Below are positions 23,819 through 36,545 of a stretch of 64,000 bases of DNA, in pieces; position 1 is the stretch's first letter; each line of letters starts with the position of its first letter. The notes under the pieces are model-generated. The model worked only from the letters and a program-made list of their open reading frames with translations. It was not told the origin of the DNA and did not search any database. This stretch comes from Anaeramoeba flamelloides (Eukaryota > Metamonada > Anaeramoebidae): positions 7,068,001 through 7,132,000 of the forward strand of contig JANTQA010000023.1 in NCBI GenBank assembly GCA_027625915.1. The letters run 5' to 3'. The position numbers were made by a program, and so were the translations under genes.

Positions 23819-25640
23819 AGAAAACAATGAACAAAGCTTTGAATCACTTGAAGAGGAGTCTTCTTTGAATAATGAAGATGATGATGATCCTCTTTCCATC
23901 ACTGATGAATTTACTTCCTTTGAGTATCCTATTGCCAAATCCGTAATAGCGCAAATTAAAAACACTTGTTGGTTAAATTTGACAGATCAAAAAAGAAGAC
24001 AACAAGCTTTTTTTCCAAACCAACTTCCAAAAATGCTCTGGATTGGTGAAGCTGGTTTGTTTTTTTTTTTTTATTTTTATTTTATTTTCTGTTTTTTAGT
24101 TTTTGTTTATTTTAATTTTTGTGTCTTTTAGTTTTTGGTTGTTGTAATTTTTGATTATTTTAGTTTTTAAATTTCAAGTTTTTCATTAATTCTTTTGACT
24201 TTTTGTTTCAACCTCAATAAACCAAAAACAAAAAAAAAAAAAAACAAAAACTATTAAGGATCACAAATCTTACAAGAAAGGCTTGTAAAAACAATTGCTG
24301 ACTCGCTCCAAGTCGGCCATTTAATTATTGGTGAAGATGACTTTGGGGTTTATAGCAAGCCAAAGGAAAGCAATTCAAATTCAAACGAGAATTCAAATAT
24401 CCCTGTGCTTGTCAAATTCGGTGACATTGTCAAATTCATTGGCCCAAGAAGCTATTCCTCCTCTTTTAGTGATATCTCGTCTGGAGGCCCATCACCAGGT
24501 GATCGTGGTGTTGTTGTTGTAGCCTTTGAAGACAATCACAAATCACCATATGTAGGTGTACTGTTCCAAACAGAATTTGAAGGCGGGAGTGACTTGGGTG
24601 GCATTTGTAAAAAAAATTCCCGATCGGGGTATTTTGTGAACAAAGATGAGCTATTAATTTTAAAAGATGGCTTAATTGATCACCCATCATTGGTAATACA
24701 AACAGTTTTTGAGTACATTCGCCAAGAAGTACAAATCCCATTAGTGTTATGTTTCAAAGAAATTGATAAATGGTTTGGGCAATCGAATGAAGTGAAACAA
24801 ATTTTCAAAGATCAAATCAATGATTTAATTGAAAATAGATTAATTTTAATTGTTGGATCTGTTGCCAATGATAAATATTTCCAATTGCATTCACCAAAGG
24901 AAAGTGGGCAAAAAGAGAAAATTCAAAATTCTGGGCTTCAAATGTTTTTAGATGGCCCAAATCGAATGAATAGAAATTTGTTCGATCGAACAAATACTTC
25001 TGGATCGAATCAAACAATTTCTTCAAAATCATTTAGAACATCCCCAAGAGAATTCAGAGGCGTACTACGCTTTCTATTGGAGCAGTTACCAAATTTATTA
25101 TTTTTAAAGCCTTCAGAGAAATTGGTAGACATTGCCAAATGGAAAGATTGCATTGAAGATGATAATTTAACCATTCGATCAAACCAAAATAAAGTTTTGC
25201 TTGAAAGGGTTTTAGAAACCTATGATTGTAAGATTTTTGATATTGACTTACATCAAGATCGTTTGCTTTCCAAAAAGTATACGGAAGAGGAAATGGATAA
25301 AATTATTGGATTTAGTGTATTAAAAAATTGGACTTCACAAATCCCTAAATTTTCATTAAATGAAATTTTTAATTTATACAATAAGAATCATAAGAATAAG
25401 GATAATAGTAATTTAAATAATAAAAAGCAAAATAATAGAATTAGAAAATTAAATGAAACCGACAATGACCAAGATTCTTTAATAAACGATAACCAACCAC
25501 AAAATAAAATGAAGATGTCTTTAATAAAAAGAAATAAACCCCCCACTGAAGAAATTACAAATGAGAAAGAAGAAATACAAACTAATTTATTAAGCAGCTC
25601 AACAACAAATAATCAAAAACCATCAATAGATTTTAAAATC

Positions 25641-25673
<33 letters not shown>

Positions 25674-28600
25674 AAAGGTGAAGAAAATGAGATAATAAAA
25701 AATCAATTTTTAGAATCAGATCAACTTTCTTTAAAAAGCCAAGAATTAAAAAAAATTTCAAAGATTATTGTTAATTTAAATAATGATGATGATAATAATA
25801 ATAATAAGGAAAAAATAAATAAAAATAAGAATGAAAACGGCAATAAAAATGAAAACAAGCATAAGAATGAAAAGGGTAAGGAAATAGAAATGAAAATGAA
25901 TAATGTAAATGATGAAAAGGAAGAGGATAATGAAAATCAAATGAAAATTGAAAATGAAAATAAAAATGAGAAAGAAGCAAAAAATATATTAATAGAAAAA
26001 AAAAATAAATATGAACCATTAAAAATGATACTATCTTTAGAAGATCTTGAATATGGTATCTCCATCTTTGATAAATTTTCTGGTAGAAACCGTAGATTAC
26101 AATTAACAAAAAATATTGAAATTGAAAATGAATATGAACAACAATTTTTATCTGAAATATTGGTACCTGAACAAATTGGGGTTAGATTTCAAGATATTGG
26201 TGCCCTTGATGCTATCAAAAAATCTTTGATTGAATTAGTTATACTACCATTGCGAAGACCAGAATTATTTCAAAGAGGTGTTTTAGTCAAAGTTTGTAAA
26301 GGAATATTATTGTTTGGATCACCAGGTTTGTACTTTTTTTTTTTTTATTTTGATTTTTATTTTCCATTTAGTTTAAATTTATTTTTTGAAGGTAAAAATC
26401 GGATATATAAAGAATTTCTAACCTAAATTACAATATATATTTACTACCATTTACACAATATCGAGATATCTAACATAAAGGGACTAAAAGAAATTTACAT
26501 GCCAAAAAAGAAAATCACATTGATGTTTTGAAAGAAAATTACTTTATCAAAAAAATTATTAATACTGATAAATTCCAAAAAACAATAGAAAAAATTTGTT
26601 ATTTCACTGGATTATTGTTAAGGGTTTTGTGTTAATATATATATATATAAACCCCATTCCAAAAATTTGGGCACACCCAAAATCAAAAATATGCAAAAAA
26701 AACCCAATTTATTGTATTTTTCCAAACCTAATACAAAACCACATTTAAGTAGCAGGATATTAATGTTTTAATAAGCAATCATTTTAATCCAAATAAAAGA
26801 AAAAAATATAAAACAAAAAAATAGAAATCGGTGTGTCCAAAATAATGAAACGAGCGGAACAAAAAATGTATTGGTAAATTTGTTGAAATTTCACCAACAA
26901 TTGTTGATCGATCAAATGATAAGATACCATCAACCAATTGTATGTGATTTTTCTATTAAATAAACTCAACACTAACCTTCTACCAACCATCGAAAAGAAA
27001 TTCCAGATCTAACCAAAAAGATTACGTAACTGGAAAAAAGGAATTGAAAACAAAGCAAAAAAGACAAAAAATGAAAATAGTTGTAAAATCAAAATTCTAA
27101 ATTGATTTTAAAGTGTGGTATTGTTGTTCTTTCAACTGTTTAAACTGTGTCCAAAATTTTGGAATATAGTTTATATATATAATCTGTTAAAGAGAGAATA
27201 TTGAAGTGACTAAATTAGTAACTTCTAATTTAAAGTGTAAATAAACACAGTCATTAGAAGAATTTTAAACTTGATTTAGTTTTCTCAAATAAGATAAAAT
27301 AAAAATTAAATTTGAAAAAGAATACAAAAAAAAATAAAAAATGAAGAAAAAAAATTTAAAAATAGATAAAAAAAATGTTAAAGTTATTAAAAGTGAGATG
27401 AATTTGTGCTATTGTATGATCCAAAATTATTTAGATTTGAGATTTTTTTCCTTATAGCATATTGATTCATATTGGTCGGTAAATTTTTCCATAGTAATGT
27501 GATAAATTTCTTTTATATTCATTTTCCTCAGCAATTCATCTGTATCTTCATTATCAATAATCTTAAAATCGAAATATTTGATTTTTTTGAGATCTTTTTT
27601 TCATTGTTTTCTGGTTTTTTTCATATCTTTTTTCATCATCATCTATATGAAGTGATCGACATCATCAAAATTTTTCCTACAACATGATAATGATTTAGAA
27701 TTCACTACCTTTTCCCATTTATGTGTGTATATCTATTGAAACCATTTTAGTAAAGGGCTTTACTTTGAATAGAGTTGTTGATAATTTCTAGTTTAGGTAA
27801 TGGTTTTTTTTTTACGAAAAATTGTCTGTAAATTTGTTAATTTTAAGATATCTTTTTAGTTTTCAATTTTCTTCTCCTTGTGAATATTCTACTTTTGTCT
27901 TGTTTTGAATTAATATTGGTCTCATCGAGTTTTTCCTTGATCTGTTCTTTTTTCATATTTTCCCACTTAGTGCTTTCTATTTTATCCGTTTTTAAATCTT
28001 CGGCTAGATTGTTATGTCTAGGGTTTTTATTTTTTTATTTTAGTTTTTTTGATGAAAGTAGCATTCCTTTTCAGGATCATATATAGGGCGAGATAAGTTC
28101 TAGTTTCCCAATTTGAGAATGTTTGTGTATGTGTCTATTTTGTACTTTAATTATTTTTTTTAATTTTTTATTTATCCAGGTTTCTTGATTGTTGTGATAT
28201 CTGCCTGGATTAAAAAATATCTTATCAATATAATGCTTAAAGTGAAATAACAGCTTTAAAAAGTTGGATTCTAAACGTATTTGATAATCTTTAGTTTGCC
28301 TAAATATATATATACATATTAATATATATACCTAAAAAAAATATTTTTGGATTTTTCTAGATTTTTTTTTAATGTTTTTTTTCTTGTTTAGCCAAATGCA
28401 CTTATATTTGATCTTTTTTTAATTTTATTGATTTTTCTATTTTGTCACAATTTATCTTTAGTTCGTATTTAATGATAATTGTATAAATATACTATTTCAA
28501 GTCGTTCTTTTATTTTTTTGTTGAGGCTCCTCCTTTTAAAATTTTTTATTCCAATTTCAATTTTTATAAATCTGATAAACCCCATCTTTCAAAACCTTTT

Positions 28601-31600
28601 ATTTCACAGAACATTTCGATGATCAACTAATTTTACAAAGTTTCTTTAAATCTAAACAAAGAAAAATTTTTAATCATCTTTATTCAAAACGGAGTTCAAA
28701 AAATCGAAAATAAACCAAAAACTTTTCAACATTTTTTTAAATTTATTTGTAAAAAAAAAAAAAACACTTCTAAATTCAACAAAAAAATATTTTTTTTCAA
28801 TCAAAATTTCGTTTTTTATCACTAAAATTTTTGTAATTTTAAATACATTTTGTTTTTCCATTAATTTCTGAAAAAAAAAAAATCAATAAAATGATACAAT
28901 TTTGAAATTGTTCTCTGATCCAATATTTTTCTCAATCAAAAAAATTGTAAAAAATTATTTGATATTAACAACTATGCTATCAATTTGTCTCAAGACCTTT
29001 TGATTCCAATCTCATTTAAATTGTCAAATCATGATCTTGGAAATATAGTCCAATTTGGATCAAAAAATAATTTTTTTGAGGAAAAATGAACAAGAAAAAA
29101 TTAGATACGAACTCTCGAACACCCTTATTAAGAAACGTAAAAATGAAAAAGAAAAATAATCAAGGTTTTCTTGCATAAAAAATTACAATCCTTTGAAATA
29201 TTCTCAATAAACAACTCTAAACTTTTGAAGATCCTCAGCCTATTTGTTTTTGATCATTTTGTTCACTTGAATTGTTCCATCGTCTCTAGAAATCAAACCA
29301 ATTCTTGTAAAGAAGTTGTGGGGTTCTCTTTGTTTCTTTATTTTTTGTGTTGATTCTTTTTGTTTTTTCTTGAATTGAAGTTCTCAACAACTCTAACAAG
29401 AGTGGATACTATTTACTCTCTTTTGTTATTTTCAATAAAGAATCTCCAAGACCAAATACTCAACATTTGGTTTCTTTTAGTGTGACAATTTTTTTTGTTT
29501 GTAGTGTGTCTCTAAAAACCCAATTTTTTTTTTTTTTTTTTTTTTTGAAGAGAGAAAATTGCTTTTCTCCTGTGTGCCCTAATTTCTAAACTTTTTTTTA
29601 GAAATTTTGTTAAAGAATCACAAATTTTTGAAAATAATCGGAAAATCTGGATTTCTGAATTAGAAAAAAATAATTTTTCACTTATTTTAAATAATAATAA
29701 TATTTATAATATTATTAATAAACAAGATTCAATATCTTTATTAGCTTTAGTAGATAATAAGAGTATGTTTGAATCTATTATACGATTTCTAAATTCAAGT
29801 TTAGGAATTCGGGCAAACAAGAGGAATTCTAAACTCCTCCCTTAAATTACAATAAAAAAAAAAGAATCACAAATTTTATTATCACTTACTAATGATAATA
29901 TATATGATGAATTCTTTTTATTAATAATATCTCTGATATTATTAATTTTTTTATTTTTTTCAAAAAATTCAGATGTCCAGATTTTTCGATTTATTTTATA
30001 GGCCGGACAGTCCCATAAAAAAATGATCGAAATCTTCAATGATATCAATATTTAACTTTTCTTTACATAAATCACAATTTTTATTTTTATTTTTACTTGT
30101 TACATAAGAGTACCTATTTAAACAATTAGTAAAATTTCGAAATTTTAGAATTGTTTTTGAAGCTTTCCAGTTTAAATATTTTTGTTGTTTGAAATTGCAA
30201 TTTTGTTGTTTTATAATTTTTAGATATTGTTGAACTTTCCAACTAGGTGAATTTTCCAATTCGGTTAATCGAAAAACTTTTAATTCTAAATCTAATAATT
30301 TTAATCCCTTAGTGTGCCAATTAATATTTTCATTTTCCAATTTTCGAAAATTTAGTATTGTTTTTTAATTTTTTTTAAATTTAAGAAATCTAATTTTTCT
30401 ATCAATTTATATTTTCTTCGGTATATTTTTAATCTAGCGAGATCAATTTTTGCTTCAGTTTTATAAATTAATCGAGGTGAATGGATATTAATTTGTAAGA
30501 AATTTGTGACTGTTTTATTGATAAATCTATCAATTCTTTCAAAATCATTTTGTTTCAAGTCAAATATTTCAAGACCATAATAAAGTTGACTTAAAATGAG
30601 AGCTTTGAAAGAAGTTATTTTGACTCCATTGTTGAGTTTATTTTGTTGAAACAATCGATTAAGTGTTTCCAAGGACTTTTCCACTTTTTTGAAATTATAT
30701 TCAAGATGCGTGTTTTTTTCTAACCAAATCCCAAGATAAAAAATATCTTTTAATTCTTTTTTATATTTGGTTTTTTTATTATGTGGGTTCATCCCGAATC
30801 TTTTTATTATAAAAACCCAATTTTTAGTTTCAAGTATAATTTGGCTGGAGGTTTTGGGAAAGGTTTTGTTGAATATTGAATTCATTGATTAAATGGAAAT
30901 TAAGTTTGCAACAATTTGTCAGTTTTTGTTTTTAAAAAATAAATATTTCTTTGTTGATTGAGAAAAAATGATCTTTCTTTTTTGGGAAATGGAAATTTTG
31001 GAGGATTCAAGACAATACCAAATACTTTACCGTGCCTTTTTTTTCAATTTTGTCTTTGTTTGGAAATAACAAACTACTAGTCAACAAAAATTGTCAATTT
31101 TCTCCATTTTGACCTTTTATGTGAAAATGACAAACCCTCTCGACATGACTCAAAAGTCAAAAATAAATCAAAGAAACTTATCAACAATGTCCCAAGGTTT
31201 TCCGCTTTCACCTAAAAAGTGATTTTCTCAACAAGCTGTTTTTTACCAACCTTCTTTTTCATATTTTGATATCACAGAAGCGAGGAGATACAAATAAAGT
31301 AAAAAATTTCATTTTTTCCTTCTTAGATCTAACTGAATAAATATTTGTGAGATTTACCAATCCCAAGTACTCATTTAAAACACACACAACACCAGATTTC
31401 AATTGCAAACATAGTCCTTAAATGAATTCTAAGATTTTTATGAAAAACAAAAAATGAATTTTAATAAATATTTTTTTGTTATTCCTTTAAAAGAAATTCA
31501 TTTTAAACTGTTAAATTCTTTTTTTTGAAATAGAGTAAGAGGAATAGGTTTATTAAAGTTTATCGTTTATTTCTAGGATACTTTTCAGAACTAATTTTAC

Positions 31601-32737
31601 CAATTCACTTATTCAAAATGTCTTTTTATGATTTCCATTTTTTTATTCTTGTAATTTTTGAAAATAATCAAAAAAAAAAATTTTCGAATGATATTTAATA
31701 AATAAATTTTAAAAAAATATAATTTAGGAACTGGAAAAACTACACTAGCCAAGGCAGTTGCAACGGAAAGTGGGGCGACCTTCATTAATGTTAGCATGAC
31801 TCAAATTAGTTCGAAATGGTTTGGGGAGGGAGAAAAATATGCAAAAGCAGTTTTCACACTTGCAGCAAAATTAGCACCATCAATTATTTTTATTGATGAA
31901 GTCGATAGTTTTTTAAATAAAAGACAGACATCACATGAACACGAAGCATCTAGAAAAATAAAAAACACATTTATGGAACAATGGGATGGTCTAGAAAGAG
32001 GTGATAACGACCGAGTAATTGTTTTAGCTGCAACAAATCGCCCATTTGATTTGGATGAAGCGGTGCTAAGAAGACTACCAAGAAGGTTGTTTGTTGGAAT
32101 GCCAAATAAGGATGCAAGAGAGCAAATTTTAAGAAAGTTATTAAAAGATGAAACTTTAGAAAAGAATTTTGATTTTTCCAAATTGGCAGAAAAAACCGAG
32201 GGCTATTCTGGAAGTGATCTTTCGAATCTTTCAATTGCTGCTGCTTATGAACCAATTAGAGAACTATTAAAAAAGGAGGCCATATTAGAAAAAGAAAGAA
32301 AATTAAAGCAACAAAAGGAAGAAGAAGAGAAGAAGGAAAAGGAAGAGGAAAAGGGAAAAGAAAAAGAAAACGAAAGGGAAAGGGGAAAGGGAAAAGAAAA
32401 TGGGAAAATAAAATCTTCTACGTCAACCACATCATCACCTTCTTCATTAAATATATATGATAATACAGGCAAATTGGACCTTTCAAATTTATTTGATGAA
32501 AATCTATTTGATTCAATTAATGATGAAAAAGTTTTTTCATTATCTTCAAAGCCAAAAAAATCATCAAAAACAATTGGACTTCGGCCAATAACTTTAGGTG
32601 ATTTTGATAGTGCGATGGAAACAATTGGTGTTTCAGTTAGTGACTCTTCATATACACACCAACAACTTCAGACATGGAACGAACAATATGGTGAAGGAAC
32701 ATCACATAAAACTTCACATTTATCTTATATAATTTAA
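23214..32737 (+). CDS. FHA-domain AAA+ ATPase (plant FHA/AAA type, meiotic-clade AAA core)
   Basis: Three exons, 23214-24054, 24259-26325 and 31728-32737, encode 1305 residues. An FHA-like domain spans about 24-130 (FSIGSSDMCDH ... VFLNDKLIKRG ... LKDGDRISI). It is followed by a 17-residue poly-Gln tract at 186-202, then a block with FGDIVKFIG, PGDRGVVVVAF, SDLGGICKK and a LVLCFKEIDKWF segment. That order matches large plant AAA ATPases with an N-terminal FHA domain. A long Asn/Lys-rich linker precedes the single AAA core: Walker A GSPGTGKT at 967-974, Walker B IIFIDE at 1022-1027, sensor 1 ATNRPFDLDEAVLRRLPRR with the arginine finger, and a C-terminal lid broken by a Glu/Lys-rich insert. Walker A, B and arginine finger are intact, so ATPase activity is likely. 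Relatives (Msp1/ATAD1, spastin, katanin, plant FHA/AAA proteins) remodel or extract proteins; the substrate here is unknown. Confidence 0.9.
24055..24258 (+). other. Intron 1 of the FHA/AAA gene (204 bp)
   Basis: Donor GCTG|GTTTGT, acceptor ATTAAG|GATCACAA. The join gives EAGSQILQERLVKT, in frame with the downstream FGDIVKF block. The acceptor is AAG rather than a pyrimidine-AG. Confidence 0.85.
26646..27175. mobile_element. Family A TIR element, copy 2
   Basis: The left end TATAAACCCCATTCCAAAAA is inverted at the right end (TTTTGGAATATAGTTTATA). Inside are a TGTTGATCGATCAAATGA block and ATTGGTAAATTTGTTGAAAT, shared with the copy at 2447-3781. It is about 530 bp without an ORF, inside intron 2 of the FHA/AAA gene. 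Confidence 0.68.
27430..28110 (-). pseudogene. Decayed coding-like stretch of unknown origin
   Basis: The minus strand shows two open pieces with coding-like, charged composition and few AT-driven residues: one near 27840-28030 (containing LAEDLKTDKIESTKWENMKK) and one near 27430-27600 (containing NEDTDELLRKMNIKEIYH). They are broken by several interruptions. No family is recognised. It could be a processed host gene copy or part of a mobile element. It lies antisense to the host gene within its intron. Confidence 0.35.
29606..29853 (+). mobile_element. LINE 3' end fragment, plus strand
   Basis: The open frame contains NNRKIWISELEKNNFSLI and SISLLALVDNKSMFESII, ending at a TAA near 29844. 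The RKIW.SE and LLxLV.DNK pattern recurs in the inverted fragment next door. It corresponds to the C-terminal tail after the zinc knuckle in many non-LTR elements. It is 5'-truncated, as LINE copies often are. Confidence 0.5.
29870..30890 (-). mobile_element. LINE 3' portion (RT thumb, C-terminal zinc knuckle), minus strand
   Basis: The upper piece, 30885-30352, reads DIFYLGIWLEKNTHLEYNFK and later ALILSQLYYGLEIFD, the standard thumb and connection blocks of LINE reverse transcriptases (YLG..L..., S.LYYG.E). The lower piece, 30340-29900, ends in CDLCKEKLNIDIIEDFDHF followed, one frame over, by FLWDCPAYKINRKIW, a CCHC-type knuckle interrupted by a frameshift. A TAA near 30365 separates the two pieces. 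It is truncated at its 5' side and lies tail-to-tail with the plus-strand fragment at 29606-29853. Confidence 0.65.
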
Positions 32738-33875
32738 TTATACATATTATGTGTATTATATTTTACAGTCAAATACTTTTTGACTTTGATTATAAATTAT
32801 ACCTAATAATTATTATAATAAATTATATGTTTTATTTTGTTCACATTTTTATTAATTCTATTGTCAAACTTTTTATCATTATTTATAGAAAAAAAAACTT
32901 TTAAATTCTTTAGAGAATATCAATATATAATATTTTTTTTTTAATGTACAAAGAAAAAAATTTTTTTAGTTGGAATATAAATTTTTCAAGTTTAAGAAAA
33001 TAGATCAATATTGCCTCTTATCGTGGTAATATTTATATTTATCACTAGAATTCATTCCAAAAAATTAAATTAAAACCAGACTCAATAGAATAAATTTCCT
33101 GTTTAAAAAAATGTATTAGATATAAACAATTCTCCAGTCAATGCTGTTCTTTTAATTTTTAATTTGAGAAATAATAGCTGTCGTTACTTTTTCTTTAGCT
33201 TTCTATTTTATTTAGTATGCCCAAAATTTGTTCAAATAAAAAATGAAAATATTCTATAAATTGCTGTTAATTTATTTTTTATGTTTTTTTGATTTCAGTA
33301 ATTGTTTGATTTTCGAAACAACAATTAAAATTAAAAAAAAAAAAAAAAAAACTTTTGTATTGACTACACTCTAAAATACTATATCTAGATTTTTCGAAAA
33401 AATATTTCTAATTTTTTTTTTAATTTTTTAGGGATATTCTATCAACATAAAATATTTTCCCGGTTGTAATGAATGAATTGTATGCGTTCATAAAAATTTT
33501 AACGGATAATGAAAAGTTCAATTATTTTGGAAATTATAAAATTCATTTTTTCATAATTTGATTTTTTCTTATGTTTTGTTTTTTGTTATTATTTTTATTT
33601 TCAAGTTGTTCAATTACAAATAATTTTTTATCTTGCAAGAGTTTAGATTTAAAATAAAAAGATGTTATTCTAATTTTAGTGAAAACGTGGAAATGATTTT
33701 AGAAACAAAATATTGCTTTTTATTGGTACTTTCTTTGATCTTCAGTTCACTTCAAATGAGCAGTTGTCATTTTTCTCAAAGGTGCTCAAGACTTTATGTT
33801 TTATACTTTTTAAGGAAATATCAAGATTTATTATATATACTTCAGATATACCAACGCTTATCTGCTGTATATATT

Positions 33876-34066
33876 CAGTTCCATTTTTAATGGTCCTACT
33901 TTGAACGGTATTTAAGTAACAAAAAAAATTCAAATTAAGTAACAAAATTCAGATTCTTTTAAAATAATCTGTTTCAAAAAAAAATCCAATAATTATGTTT
34001 TAATTTGTGATTGTTTTTTGCAATATATTGTTTTCAAAGTTTTTCCCATAAAAGTGTAACTAGATG
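33876..34066. mobile_element. Palindromic Tc1/mariner-like MITE, family C, diverged copy
   Basis: The left end is CAGTTCCATTTTTAATGG and the right end the inverse of CTAGTTACACTTTTATGG. The interior shares ATTCAGATTCTTTTAAAATAA and the TTTTAATTTGTGATTGTTTT block with the copy at 34691. About 190 bp. Confidence 0.6.
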
Positions 34067-34690
34067 TATAATTCTACTTTTTTATTCTATATTTTCTAAT
34101 ATAAATTATAAAAAATAATTGATAATTAATGTGATCAAAATAATTGTACACCTCACATATAATACCAGTTTCAATATATAATACAAGCTATTTTTCTTCT
34201 TTTTTTTTTTTAAGAGGAAATCTGATTCACTGCCAAATATAATACCTACCTTCAAATCTATTTTGAAGATAAAATACTTGATTATTTTCGGTAAAATCTT
34301 GTTTTTTTGAATAAATTTTGTTCAAAATTTTGAAATATTTTCTCAATTTTTATTAAAATTTTTTGTTTTTGATGAGATTCTTACTTTCTCATAGATTTTC
34401 AATATTTTTAGGAAAAACGTGTTTTATTTGATACTTCATTTTTTGAATTATTTTTTAAATAATTGGTCTTTAAGAAACTAATAACAAATTTAAATATTGT
34501 TTATTGTTAATTTTTTAGGATCATTAACTTTGTACACTTTAAAGAAAAAAAATTAACATGTTTTTTATTATGAAAAATGGATTAAACTTTTTTTACCATA
34601 TTATTTTGACAATGAAAGTACAATTTTTTATTTTTTTTGACTGAAATGGATTTTATTAATATTAATTTCCGAAAAATGTTGAAAGAGGTA

Positions 34691-34885
34691 CAGTCAGTTC
34701 CACTTTTAAGGCACAAACTTGTAACTAAATTTAAGGCAGATAAAAAATCTCAAATTAAGGCATGAAATTCAGATTCTAGTAAAATAAATTGTAAAAAAAA
34801 AATTCCAAATTTTGTACATTAATTTGAGATTTTTTTGTACCTTAAATTTCGTTGAAAGTTTGTGCCTTAAAAGTGGAACTGACTG
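34691..34885. mobile_element. Palindromic Tc1/mariner-like MITE, family C, best-preserved copy
   Basis: TA at 34689-34690 and TA at 34886-34887 flank a 195-bp palindrome. Both ends read CAGTCAGTTCCACTTTTAAG going inward, and pairing continues for about 75 bp. A TA duplication plus CAGT ends is the hallmark of Tc1/mariner elements. No ORF is present, so it would depend on a transposase elsewhere. Confidence 0.85.
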
Positions 34886-35891
34886 TATAAAAAGAATAAA
34901 GATAATTCAAATTTAACCCTTAAAAGTTAATATAACGAGTAACTATTAAATTTTTACTTGAAATTTTTTAATTAATTTCTGATCTTGTCTTCTTTGATTT
35001 TTTTGTTAGAGTTGGTTAGATACTACCAAAAAAAAAAAAAAAAGAAATGAATATTCAACTTAACTATTTTTTTCTTCTAATGATGGTTAATTTATGATAT
35101 ATTTATTTAATACTAATTTTTATATTTAGAATCTTTTTTAGGTTAAAATTAAATAGTATGTACTTTAAATAAAATTAATTATTATTTAATTTAAATAAAA
35201 CCCTAAAAGATGGCATATGTACTATTAGTTATTTGTTTGATAAAATAGATCATAATTAGAAAATTTTATTTTTTTGTGTATTCTTCTCTTCTCAATAAAT
35301 AGTAGATGTATGGTAAAGGATTTATAAAACAATTACCATTTTTAATGAAGGAATTGTTTGTTTTTTTTTAAGTGGGAGTTCTATATTCATATTATAACCT
35401 ATTAATTTAATAAGAACTGAAATAATATTCTAAATTGATAATTTTTAGTTTTCCAAAAGAATTATCTCAAACTAAACCCCATTTCAAAAATTGTGAATCT
35501 AGTAATATTAAATTGATAAATATATCCTTAAGTATATCTTTTAGTATTGAAGAACAATTAATTGTTAAATCTGATTTGTAATTTAATTTCAAATCATTCC
35601 CAATCTATAAAAAGAACGATTTTCAAAAATTAAAAAAAATACAAAACAAAAAACAAAAAAAAAGGTGATTAATAATTGTAGAAATGAGCATTACTGTTGT
35701 TTAATTACTGAAATTTCACTGAAACAAAGCTTAAAAGAAGATTTTTTACTGATAATTAAATTCGTTTTCAAAGACATTGCATTATCTCAATTTTCTTAGT
35801 GATCATTTATCTTTTCGAAGATCTTTTTTTTAATCACTTGATCTTTCACAAAAAAAATCAAAAAAGAAAAAGAAACAAAAATGAAAATGAA

Positions 35892-35919
35892 AAAAAAATA
35901 AAAAAAATAGAAAAAGAAA

Positions 35920-35951
<32 letters not shown>

Positions 35952-35960
35952 AAAGAAAAG
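35892..35960. repeat. GAAAAA microsatellite
   Basis: Tandem AGAAAA units run from about 35910 to 35945 and grade into poly-A and AAAAC/AAAAG units. The strongly biased open frames here on both strands are by-products of the repeat. Confidence 0.85.
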
Positions 35961-36229
35961 AAAAACAAAAGAAAAACAAAAATTTGATAATATTTTTTTG
36001 ATAAGAATAATGGTATAAACACTCAAAATAACATCCATTAACATTATAAAGTGACTCAAAATTTTTAAAATTTAGTTCTAATAAAAAAATAATTTTGTTT
36101 TTAATACCTACAGCTATTTTAATTGTAAAAGAAAAAACTTTTTAATTTTATTATTTGAAGAGAACAACTGTAAAAAATTATATAATATTTGCAATTGGTT
36201 TTTTTTTAAAGTGAAAAATCCAAGGAAAA

Positions 36230-36545
36230 TTTATTAAATTTTTTTTAATTTCTCAAATTAAAAAAAACACCGTTAGCTTTTCCAGAATTTAAAAGAATTG
36301 AGTAAAATTTTTGATTTTTCTCTATTTTTTTGAATTTTGGAAAAGCTAGGCACTTGAAGGCACTTTTCATTAGATTTTTTTTTTAATTTAGGAAATAAAC
36401 CAAAAATTAAATAAATTTTTGGTTTATTTCTCAAATTATAAAAAAAAACACCGTTATCGTTACCAGAATTTAAAAGAATTGAGTAAAATTTTTGGTTTAA
36501 CTTACTTCTTTTGAATTATTGGAAAGCTGGGTACTCTACGGTACT
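36230..36545. repeat. Local duplication with CCGTTAGC-type blocks
   Basis: Two copies about 180 bp apart share TTTCTCAAATTA, AAAAACACCGTTA and CCAGAATTTAAAAGAATTGA followed by GTAAAATTTTT. Each ends in a GGAAAGCT block that inverts the AGCTTTTCC motif. Related pieces recur at 38170-38560, inside the RAD23 intron. Confidence 0.6.

Larger units (their letters stand above)
26326..31727 (+). other. Intron 2 of the FHA/AAA gene (5.4 kb), splitting Walker A
   Basis: The donor CCAG|GTTTGTAC and acceptor TTTAG|GAACTGG join SPG to TGKT inside the P-loop. Without this splice the ATPase has no Walker A. The intron holds a family A foldback element, a decayed coding-like stretch and inverted LINE fragments, listed separately. 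The remainder (28240-29590 and 30900-31700) is AT-rich with nothing I recognise. Confidence 0.9.

Noticed and set aside
24466-25032. Minus-strand frames opposite the FHA/AAA exon 2
   Set aside because: They are shadows of the coding strand; the plus-strand frame carries the conserved domains.
35796-36059. Phe-rich minus-strand and Lys-rich plus-strand frames
   Set aside because: Both arise from the GAAAAA microsatellite.
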